The position numbers and the translations under genes were made by a program. From Sphagnum compactum (Eukaryota; Bryophyta; Sphagnopsida; Sphagnales): a stretch of DNA of 64,000 nt. Below the pieces are notes generated by a model. That model made no database searches. It saw nothing but the letters and a program-made list of their open reading frames with translations, and had not been told where the DNA came from. Of this stretch, positions 13,171 to 22,634 are shown piece after piece (within the stretch, counting starts at the first letter, position 1; each line of letters begins with the position of its first letter). The stretch lies in the NCBI GenBank assembly GCA_965153455.1, contig OZ234495.1, forward strand, positions 4,836,001 to 4,900,000, given 5' to 3'.

Positions 13171-15009
13171 AGTGTTTAGGCAAAGTTTATGGATGAAACC
13201 TAACTTGGCATTTAAACATAATAGGGGAAACTCTAATTGTTTCAAGTAGATCATGCATGTTAATCTTTGAATAATGTTTTTTGAACTCCATATTGTATGT
13301 GAAACATGACAATGTGACCATGCATGATGCCTTCATGTGAAATTGGTCCAAGTTCATTTTGTGTGGGTTTTAAAGTGTAGGTTGAATGGGGGATTGATGG
13401 GCTAAAAAGAAAATGAAGAATTTCAATTCAACAAAGCCGAAATATATACATCTATTTTGAGTCAAAACTTTCTCACTAACTTCTTACATAGGAGGTGGAT
13501 GAACCTCATAAACGAAATAGTCGAGGACCAAAATTTAAGCCCAATTGCACATGGTTGGTAGGGGGACTTCTAACTATAGGTTCAAAATTATTGTAACCTT
13601 TGATCTAAACTCCTGTGAAATAACACCTAGATTTGTAGTTGCTTTCAAGTTGTTGATTTTCATATTCTTCCACTCATTATTGATTTCCACTTTGCTTACA
13701 AAGAAGACATCCCAGATCTTGGAAGTGTCAGCAAAGTAGGATGCCATTATTGCCATGTCTTTTTATTGGTTTTACAAGATTTCCACTTTGGTCATCATTT
13801 GCTCACCATCACAGACACATGGTTTAGAGTCTAGAAATGTATTAAAAATAATGGTAAAAGTTTTAAGCTCAAGGAAATTAAAGGTAAGAATTGTTGTGTT
13901 AAGTTGGGTACTTGATCATCTACCATATTTTGGTGTCTCTTTATAAAATTCCTTGAAGCATGCCCATATGTGGCTTTTAGACATTCTAGCACATCATCAC
14001 ATTGAAATGTTTCCCTTTCAAACCCCTCTTCATTATAGTGTTCTATTTTCAATTCTTTCAAGATGTTGCACAATCCATTAACAAATTTTTTTCCACAAAC
14101 GTAGAAACCTTGTAATCAACACACAGTGATCTCCACACCACATTAAGAATCAACTTTTAGTTGTTTTTTACTTGTGTTGTATGTTGCAAAATGTGTAATG
14201 TAGGATGTGGTTTGGTGTTAAAGTGGAAAGATTCCACTATTTACTTGAGGTTTTTATCTTTTTATGGTGCACTTGTTTTGTGAAAAACAACAAATTCAAA
14301 TTGTTGTGTCTCCATCCAATCATCATTTTCCATGATCACTATGGTTGCCATAAGGTTCACCATCCTTTCAATCATAAACAAAAACTAAAAAAACATACTC
14401 ATTTCGACTTAATGCCAATTTCAATCTTTGAATTTTCAAAATTGTCTTTGGTTTTGGAAGCCACTAAAATGACCATCCAAATAGCAAACTATATTTTTGT
14501 AAGTTGTGATGAATTAATTAATACAGAAAACCATACATGGATTTCAATGCATGTTCATGTGTTGTTGAGGATTCTAGGAGGATGATCATCTTGGTGAATA
14601 TAAATGAGTCACAAATGGTTTCATAATAAACAACGTCACCAACATGATCTAAATCTCTATGAAGGTTTTTGGGGGTTCATCTAACCATGACTTGGCTACA
14701 ACAATTTTTTTTCTTTGGTGCAAATGGTGTTGCTACCTTCTAGGGAATTAAAACTAATGTTGCAACCCAACTAAGAAGAAATTTTCACCTTTTTGTATTC
14801 TAACACATGGTTAGCTCACATGACCAACCTAGTAGGCCTCACTTTTTCTAATCTACCCATATTTGTGAAGATTGAAGCATTATTGGTGGGTGTGTATGTG
14901 TATTTTAGGCACTTTCCCAAAACAAAAATTGGATAAATGGAAACTACCTAAAATTATGGACACAAAAGGTTATAAAATTTTGCACATCATTAAAATTAAA
15001 TGGATTAAC
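13171..15009. other. Intergenic region, nothing recognised
   Basis: The stretch is AT-rich. Its longest open frame (plus strand, about 14205-14585) has no recognisable domain, no plausible splice partners and codon use like the surrounding non-coding DNA. I see no RNA gene or clear repeat. Confidence 0.4.
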
Positions 15010-15305
15010 ATGGTAGCTCCAAGCAAGGTGATCAGTTCAAGACTCTTTTGGTGAAGATCGCACAAGATGCTACTGTTAATGAATTTACAACTACAAATTG
15101 TGAGTTGACATGTGAAGTTGAAACCATTTTCGAACTTACCTCTATGATGCCTATGTTGCAAACTCCACAAGGTTTGAACAAATATGTTCAAAACCATGAA
15201 ACCTTCATTTGTGACTTTGTGAATAATGTAAAAATATTTCAAGCTGATTTGCACAACATGTATTGTGATGAAAAGAAGAAGTACAATTGGGTTAAAGCAC
15301 GGTAA
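15010..15305 (+). pseudogene. Possible decayed coding fragment, family unknown
   Basis: One frame reads through about 95 codons to a stop at 15303-15305. The start shown is only where the frame opens; no start codon is convincing, though one ATG lies at 15048. Unlike most frames nearby, its composition is protein-like: mixed acidic, polar and hydrophobic residues with segments such as FICDFVNNVKIFQADL and NMYCDEKKK. I do not recognise the family and see no splice partners upstream or downstream. It could be a remnant of a transposon-encoded or captured host gene. A chance open frame is also possible. Confidence 0.25.
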
Positions 15306-16845
15306 AGTGTACAACTAAAAGTACTTGCTAGTCTACTTATTAAGTGAACAAAAAATACGACCAAAACCCATCACAAAATTGTTATGCATTTAATCTTTTT
15401 AGTTGAATGATAAATAACAAGATACTTCTTCATTATTACGCATTGATTTTTTAAATTTTGCATTGTAAAAGTAGGTTTCAAGTAGATTTTTCCTAAATGC
15501 AAGTAGCTTTAAAACCCTACTTTTTGCAATGTAAGATTTGATTCAAGTATGCGTTAAGATATTTTTACCAAAGAGAAAATAGATTTGTTTTTTGGTGATG
15601 CCCTTGAATATACAATGATTTTTATGTTATAACTTCATACATGTATATTTCATTAAATTTTCTAATGAAAAAGTAGGTTTGAACACCATATGGACCAATC
15701 AATTTCAAACATATTTATTCCCTACTTTTATTATTCTAAAGTTTTTGAAAATTTTTAATTGATTTACAATAAACCCAATTGAGGGCTCAATAATTTCAAA
15801 ATGAAATTTAAGTAAAATTTGAATCTAGTTACTTTCTTGTGTTTTTGTCAAAAATTGCCTTTTTTTAATTTGATATTTTTTCGTCAACGTTTTCATTATA
15901 CTTTACCATGCTTTCACCCAATTGTATTGAATTTTTACAAGTTTGAAACTTCATTGACTAGACCTTTGATCCTTTGCACATTGTGTGATGGATCCAATTG
16001 TTGGAAATATAGATCCTTTGCCACTATGTGAATAATCCAATTGCTGGAAATACAACAAGTAACATTTTCTTATTCTATTAGAATGTACATGAATATCCAC
16101 AAAATATGCAAGTTGACCAATTTCCATGACATGGTCACTCAAAAAGATTGAACATAATCATTGCAAGAGGTGAAAATTCAATGCACTCAAGTTGCGTTGC
16201 AACTAATCAATGAACTTGATAAGAGATTCCTTTCACAAGAGGTCTTCAATGTTATGGGAATAATCTATTCACCCTCAATAGATTATTATATTAGTAATCA
16301 TATTTTTCCTTGTCACAAAGAAAATCAACTGCACTTCTATCATGTTGCCACCTTTTAATTATAACCCAACATCTTGGCTATGGCAGAGGTTAGGATGTAG
16401 TGGCATTTTGAAGCATAAGATTTCAAAGTTTTTGAAGCTTATTGAAATTTCCATTATGATCACACTAGGTTCGGTAGAAGATGAATGGACCTTCTAAACC
16501 TTGACCTAGATCAAGAACAAATTGAAAAATTGTATCATAATTCACTTAGATCTAGTCATTAGGATGTATGTTCAAAAGTTTTATTCTTTGGCCACATTTA
16601 TGTTCTACACTACCATTCAAGATTGGAAGACCAACAAACATCAATATGGCGTGGATTTGTAATGCTTCTAGGGGCAACATGCTAAGGTATGTTCCTCATT
16701 TAATAGAACTTTATCTTTATAATGAATTTCAAGTTCCCAACCTTTGGGCATGTATATATGAATGCATTATGGTGAAGACTTTTCTTTTAGTTGATTTCAA
16801 CTTGTAACAAGTTTTGAATTTTGTGTGATTTTGTGTAGGTCAGCC
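15306..16845. other. Intergenic region with a small 47-bp-spaced duplication
   Basis: No gene is visible. At about 15967-16050 a segment GATCCTTTGC...CCAATTGTTGGAAATA is repeated in diverged form (GATCCTTTGCCACTATG...CCAATTGCTGGAAATA). Confidence 0.4.
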
Positions 16846-17200
16846 TTCAATTGGTTATTGGTAGAATCCGTTCATGGATGGGGTTCAATCTTGAAAAACC
16901 TCTAACTCATCTTGTTTATTTCTACTTGTTTGCATTGATTTCATTTTTATGGCACTTGTTAATGATGTATGGTTTTGTTGGCTTGTAAGTAATCGTCAAT
17001 TATAATTGGGCAAAATCCAATTAAAGATTGGGGTTCAATCCCTCTTGAAGCTATCAAAATGTATTTTTGCATTTGTTTCCATCTTGTGTGTGGCTAGGTG
17101 GCATTTTGATTCTTATGTTTCATGTGTGGTTATAATAGAACATAGGACACCTTCAATTGTAATTGGGCAAAATCCATTCATGGATTGGGGTTCAATTCCC
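16846..17200. repeat. Degenerate tandem repeat, about 155 bp, three copies
   Basis: The landmark TCAATTATAATTGGGCAAAATCC and the following GATTGGGGTTCAATCCC occur near 16996 and 17151, with a more diverged copy (TCAATTGGTTATTGG...GGATGGGGTTCAATC) near 16846. Each is followed by a T-rich segment ending in Y-rich DNA. GGTTCAATCC resembles an RNA polymerase III B box, but no A box or tRNA fold accompanies it. Confidence 0.65.
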
Positions 17201-18055
17201 TTTGAAAACAATTTGATGTCCTTGCATCTTTTGAACTTATTATAGTGGTTTTGTGGAATGTAGATCAACTTTTTACTCTGATAAGGAATGATAAAATAAA
17301 AAATGTGGTGAATTCAAACACCCTCTTCAAGGCATACAACTTGTCAATTTTCTAGATCCATAATCAATTTTGTGTACCTAGAATTTCACCTTAAGTGACC
17401 ACCTAGTCACACCATACCCACATCCTCCAAAAATGGCAATAGCCACCTTGCATTCACATGCTTCAACATGGAATAGCCTTAAGGTCATGCAAAAAATGTT
17501 AATGTAGCCTACTAATTGGTTTTACCAATGTTGTTAGTGCCATCTCCCCCACACCTACTACAAATTGGAGAGGGTAGTTGAATGAATTGGGGGGAAAAAA
17601 AATGATGTTTAAGGATGATTTTTACACTTTGTAAAATTTGTGCTATTTATAAGGTGGGTTCATAAAGTCATATAGGTTTATGTATACCACTCTACATTTG
17701 TCTTCATTGTTTGATATTGTCAATTTGCCATTTTTTTTAATGATGGGTAATGCCTTTGGATTAGGGCATTACTTGATTTGTGTTCACAATAGTGTTAGTC
17801 ATTTAAAAAAAATTGTCAAGTAGATTTTTTTTTGGGAAAATTTTGGAACCAAACAAGTTTTCAATATCAATCTAAAATATATGTGTTGGGTAATTTATCA
17901 AAAAAATTAGGTAATAATTTTTGATTATTCATAAGTGTATGTTGTCAAATAATCAATTAAAAATCATCAATTAACTTGTTGGTTATACATGGGTTATAGA
18001 GTTTTTCTGTAAAATTAAAATTATTACTTAAAAACTATCTTGATGTTTAAAGATT
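17201..18055. other. Intergenic region, nothing recognised
   Basis: AT-rich sequence with no credible gene, RNA or repeat signal. Confidence 0.4.
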
Positions 18056-18059
18056 GATA

Positions 18060-18550
18060 ATGATGGTTTCATAATGTTTCAACATTTGGTGGAGAAGTTA
18101 TTGAATATTGAACAATTTTTTCATTGAAAATTCATGTGAATCAAAAAATAAAACTTATAGGGGAATTTGGTTGCACACTTGATATTTTTGGAAAGCCCTT
18201 AGTCAGTAGGATTTAATGAGGGTTATTTGGAGTTTTTTAGACCTAAGGTGTGCAAGATATTGAATTTTGAGTAGTTTTTTTCATCGGAAATTCAATTAAA
18301 TTACTAAAATGCTTTTGGAAGAAAAAATTAGTTGGGTAACTAGTTCACACTTGGGACAATTATATTCAAAATTCCTTGAGGGCAATTTTGTAACTTTTAG
18401 ACCTCAGATGGAGAATATGTTGAATTTTGAATAATTTTCGTCCGTGAAAACTAAATTAATTTTTATTTTATTTTTTTTCACGCCATCGTCAAGGTCTTGT
18501 TCACACTTGCACCTGTGGCACAGACCACACTAGTATTAGTGAATTGAACC
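18060..18550 (+). repeat. Dispersed repeat with diverged tandem sub-units (copy 1)
   Basis: Roughly 170-bp sub-units recur three times. Landmarks are TGAATATTGAACAATTTTTTCATTGAAAATTC, then AAGATATTGAATTTTGAGTAG...TCATCGGAAATTCAA, then GAATATGTTGAATTTTGAATAATTTTCG, each followed by a GTTCACACTTG or TTGCACACTTG word. The block ends with GTGGCACAGACCACACTAGTATTAGTGAATTG. A second copy in the same orientation lies at about 63.5-63.9 kb, with matching AAGATATTGA, GAAAATTCAA, GTTCACACTTGGG and ACAGGCTACACTAATAGTAATT. It is a repeat family, not coding. Confidence 0.65.
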
Positions 18551-20340
18551 CACAATCACTGGCAGATGCAGTTTTTGAGTAATAATAATCTACTAAGGTT
18601 CAGAGGTTCTTGAGCCCACTACTCAATGTGATTGGTCCTCCACCATGGACCCAACTGAACCAACACCCTCTAGCACGCCAATTAATAATTTGCTCACACA
18701 TGCCAGTCATGATGCAGTTGTGGATGAATCTGAACTACATGTGAGGACCAATCATGTGAATATTTTAAATGATATAATCATGACGAAATGCAATTCAAGT
18801 CAAAATATAAAACACACACCTGATTTCAATGTGACATTTGGGCTTTATTTTTATGTTGTTTAGTAGTCCAAATACATATTTGACAATGCAAAGTCATTAA
18901 TATATGGGAGTTCATGAACCCAACTATTCATTCAAGGGATACTAATTTCTGATTTGGCTTCAAAATTAACCAAAAAAATTCCAAAGATACATATATATAT
19001 ATGAGATTACAATTGGTTGAATGTGAAATTCAAATTTGCAATAATCATAGTAAGATTCTCTAACGCTTGTTTCAAGAATTTTGTACATATTGTAAGCTTA
19101 GCCCATAGTAGATTGAATATTTATTAACATATTGACACAACATCCACAATTATCGCTAAATGCCCATGTCAAACACAAATGATGGAAGTTGGAACACCTT
19201 TTTCTCATGTATATTTCATTTTATATTATGTTTGAAAAATTGATCATCACATGTTTCATACATGTGATTGAATAATTGATATGGTTTTAAAAAGGATAAA
19301 AAAAGTAACTTGTTTCCACTAAACAAATCATACTTCCCCAAAAATGAATCTCAATCATGTCTTGGTTTTAGGAGTCCGATGAGGTTGGCCATGTGTTCAT
19401 ATATATATATATATATTGAAACGGAGTTTCATTTTTGAAAGAACCTCCGATTCCCAGTTTTGACATTTAAAACAATTTTGGTAGATTCTCCAGGTAAAGG
19501 TTTTGAGTCCCTACTCTCCATATTTTTTAAACTTGCAACTTCTGTTTTGGCAATTCTTTTCAACTTCAAGAACTTTGAGCCCAGTTGAAAAACATGGTTC
19601 AACTTCATGGGCACACTAGTAACATTCCCCAAAGCTCAAAGCTGAGAATTTTACAAGTACAATATTATACAACAAGAAGTTAAAATTGAAACTCGTGACA
19701 GACTTGTGAAAGTGTCGACTTTTTCAACACATCAAAACCAATACCTACTTTTGAAAAGAAGTTCAATGTGTGTATCTTCAAAACTTGAACTTGCTTTCAA
19801 TCTGCTTACCTTAAAATCATGAACTTATTTTCTTCAAAAAGGGTTTTTTTCTTTTTTTTGGTTTGAAGTTTTGGTTTCAGCAAAAGGCTAGTCTAGTTCC
19901 ATGATTTGATCCTTCTATCAATTCGATTACAAAGGTGCCAAGTCAGGTCTAGATCACAAGCATCTGAATGTACAGGTAACATGTACACTTAAATATAAAG
20001 AGCCTGCCAACACTGGTCTAAATCAGGTTACAAATGCATGTAAAACTCCATATATGGGACCTTGGAGTTTTACATTCTTATATTGTCCCCAACAACAAAA
20101 AAAACAAACAAACAAACAAACCCAAAAGTAATCAAAAAATTAAAAAAAAAATTCTCTCAGTTCTTAGGCTATATTGTCCTCACCACAACGAAAAAAGAAA
20201 ACCAAAAAACTAAAAATAATAATTTCAAAAAAAGAAAAGAAAAAGAAGCTCTCTCTGTCCTTAGCCTCCAGCAACAAACAAACAAACAAACAAACCAAAA
20301 AAAAGAAAGAAAAACAAAGTACTGTCTTCTTCCTCAGCCC
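18551..20340. other. Intergenic region upstream of the allene oxide cyclase-like gene
   Basis: No gene is visible. An (AT)n run lies near 19400-19416. Runs of (AAAC)n lie at about 20099-20121 and (AAAC/CAAA)n near 20272-20296. A 13-bp perfect inverted repeat is listed separately at 20038-20075. Confidence 0.45.
20038..20075. repeat. Perfect 13-bp inverted repeat, 12-base loop
   Basis: ATGTAAAACTCCA at 20038-20050 is the exact reverse complement of TGGAGTTTTACAT at 20063-20075. It lies about 0.8 kb before the cyclase start codon. No poly-T tail or promoter is attached, so its function is unknown. Confidence 0.85.
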
Positions 20341-20493
20341 CGAGGAAGGGGATGAGATCGAGGATCAATGGGCGTGATTCCTGGTCCGCCTCGTCGCAGG
20401 CCACGCCCAATTGACGAGGCTTTGGGCTGTGCTGTGCAGCCAGAGAGTGATATCGTCATGTGTGTACGGCCACAGAGAAGGAAGAGATTTGTG

Positions 20494-20559
20494 TGACGTA
20501 TATTTGAGTCCTGAAAGATCCTCCAGAATCAGTCAATCAAGCCACGAAATCTGCACGTG
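20494..20559 (+). promoter_or_regulatory. Putative promoter elements of the allene oxide cyclase-like gene
   Basis: A TGACG motif (20494-20498) runs directly into a TATATTT stretch (about 20499-20505), and a perfect G-box CACGTG sits at 20554-20559. In plants, G-boxes bind MYC-type bHLH factors and TGACG sites bind TGA bZIP factors; both are known in jasmonate-responsive promoters, including those of jasmonate biosynthesis genes. If the TATA-like element is used, the G-box would lie in the transcribed leader. Alternatively transcription starts further down. The assignment rests on motifs and position only. Confidence 0.35.
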
Positions 20560-20878
20560 ATTGATTTCTCTTCCAACAATTACAGTACATAAAATTATTG
20601 ACTTGAGCTCACTCATTCATCTGTCTCTTCAAACATCCACTTTGTTTTCTTTTCTTTGCTAAATTCTGTTTTTGCTCTACACCACATCCGCTACTTGCAT
20701 CACGTTTGATCAGCAGCTGCTTTAGAGCTGTGCTCTCAGTTTGTTTCTCTGCTTGCTTGCTTTCTTGCTTGTTTGTTTTGTTGCTGCAGCAGCTAGACTG
20801 ATCTGCGGCTAGGTTTTCTCTGAGGCTTTAGATCCAGCTTGAGAATTTTTTTCAGATCAAGCTGCAGCTCTATCTGCA

Positions 20879-21722
20879 ATGGCTAGCTCTGGGATTTTAG
20901 GAAGTACGCCGCCGCCGCCGCAGCAGCAGAAGCCGTATTTTGCCACCACCTACACGGACAACTTCGATTTGCCCCATGGTCTGTAGACCTACTCCCCTTT
21001 CTTTTGAAGCTCTGGCCCACGTTTTGGTATGCATTTGTGGGTTGGAATTGATCCGTAGCAGATGTAAGAGCTTGAATAGATCTATTGAAGTATTGAATTG
21101 TATTGAATTTTCACATTGCGAAACTAGTCATCGAAGTTGGAGGAGAATCCTGCAGCTGTAGGCAGGGGTGGGGGGGCAAGCAAGAAGCTGGACATACTTA
21201 GTAGTAAATGCTGCTTTGTTTGGTGTTGTGATTTTTTTGGTGTAAGGCTGGCTTGAAGGCGCACAGAAGCTCTGTGTGTACGAGATCAACGACCTGGACC
21301 GACAAAGCCCCAAGCTTCTTGTCAACTCCAACAACACCAATGCAGCTGGGAAGAGAGTGAAGAGCCTTGGTGACCTTCTCCCTTACACCAACAAGGTGCT
21401 GAATATGATATGGATCCAATTTCTTCCTCTCTCCGCTAAAACCATTGTCCAGCTTCGGCGATGATGCATGATCTCATGTACTGGACAAAACCCAGATGAG
21501 GAAAGCAGCTGGATCACGGACTAAATGTCCTTTTGCTTGAACATTGTTGTTGTTGTTGTTTGTTGCAGCTGTATGATGGCACGCTGAAGGAAAGACTGGG
21601 TATCACAGCAGGGATGTGCATCATGATTGAGTACGTTCCTGAATTTGATGGAGACCGCTATGAATGCCAGTTCAGTGCCTACTTTGGAGAATATGGCCAT
21701 ATCTCAGTTCAGGTAATTCCAC

Positions 21723-21772
<50 letters not shown>

Positions 21773-22634
21773 CCTCTCTCATCAGTTCCAGAATTTTGTA
21801 CACACCAATCTTTCATGTTTCCTCAAGGTACAAGAAGAAACATAACATGTTTGCACAACTTACAAGAAGAAGAAGGTTTGCTCAAGGTGCAAGAAGAAAC
21901 ATGTTTGCTCCTCAACGGGTACAAGAAGAAATCATAACATGTTTGCTCAAGGGTACAAGAAGAAACATAACATGTTTGCTCCTCAAGGGTACAAGAAGAA
22001 ACACAACATGTTTGCTCAAGGGTACAAGAAGAAACATAACATGTTTGCTCCTCAAGGGTACAAGAAGAAACACAACATGTTTGCTCCTCAAGGGTACAAG
22101 AAGAATCATAACATGTTTGCTCAAGGGTACAAGAAGAAACAATGTTCTGAAGTAGAGAAATGTATTTTTCGGGGTCCAAAACATGTGCAATGAGCAACAA
22201 GATCAGACAGTTCTGAGAGAAGATCAAGACTTGGATACAAGAAGAAAACAGGTTTTGAAGTAGAGAAATTATGTGTTTTTTTGGGGCATAAAAGACTTGC
22301 AATGAGCTGCAACAAAGTCTAGACAGGAGGGAAACAAATAATTAGCCCTAAACCCTAATTACTACTAATATCATCCTTGGTGGTGATGGTGGTCCTTGAT
22401 CTCATCATGCAGGGCCCGTATACATCATATTGTGATTGTATGATGGCTGTGACCGGAGGAACTGGGATCTTCACAGGAGCAAGAGGAGTAGTGAAATGCA
22501 AAACCTTGCTCCCCACCAAGCTTTTCTATGAGTTCCACTTGCTTGATATCCATAAGCTCCCCGTGAAGCTCACTCAGACACCAGTTCCACCTACACCAGA
22601 TGTCATCCCAGAGGACCACAAGAGCACTTCTTAA
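20879..22634 (+). CDS. AOC: Allene oxide cyclase-like protein (4 exons)
   Basis: Exons are 20879-20978, 21247-21395, 21569-21712 and 22413-22634; all introns are GT-AG and the joined frame encodes 204 residues. Allene oxide cyclase converts the unstable allene oxide of 13-hydroperoxy-linolenic acid into OPDA, the jasmonate precursor, in plastids. Family landmarks are clear: [12 protein letters not shown] (44-55), [12 protein letters not shown] (74-85), RLGITAGMC (92-100), [14 protein letters not shown] (121-134), [14 protein letters not shown] (143-156), KLFYEF (167-172) and TPVPPTPDV (187-195). Residues matching the active-site Glu and Asn of the EIN motif, the Ser-Pro pair, the TNK Asn and the GMC Cys are kept. 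Two oddities stand out. The usual TYED after GPY reads SYCD, losing the acidic residue. The N-terminus is a short Pro/Gln-rich stretch with no evident transit peptide. Exon 1 was started at the only in-frame ATG before PPPPQQQ. Function is likely but divergent. Confidence 0.88.
21724..21770 (+). repeat. (CT)n microsatellite just inside intron 3
   Basis: About 23 CT units begin roughly 11 bases after the intron 3 donor of the cyclase gene. In the exon 3 reading frame this reads as alternating Leu-Ser, so retention of the intron would append a Leu-Ser tract. Confidence 0.9.
21825..22140 (+). repeat. 33/36-bp minisatellite in intron 3 of the cyclase gene
   Basis: About nine units share the core GGTACAAGAAGAAACATAAC followed by ATGTTTGCTCAAG; units alternate between 33 bp and 36 bp, the longer having an extra CCT. 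The first two or three units are degenerate and the later ones nearly identical, implying recent expansion at the 3' side. Since both unit lengths are multiples of three, the array stays open in several frames on both strands (for example [12 protein letters not shown] repeats). A diverged downstream duplication follows, with TTCTGAAGTAGAGAAATG at about 22143 and TTTTGAAGTAGAGAAATT at about 22252. Confidence 0.9.

Noticed and set aside
16996-17200. GGTTCAATCC motifs suggesting tRNA genes or SINE B boxes
   Set aside because: No A box at the right distance and no cloverleaf; the motif belongs to a 155-bp degenerate repeat.
21664-22302. Long repetitive frames on both strands over 21.7-22.3 kb
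   Set aside because: They are by-products of the 33/36-bp intron minisatellite; the cyclase exons read in a different, spliced frame. Kept only as a finding about the array.
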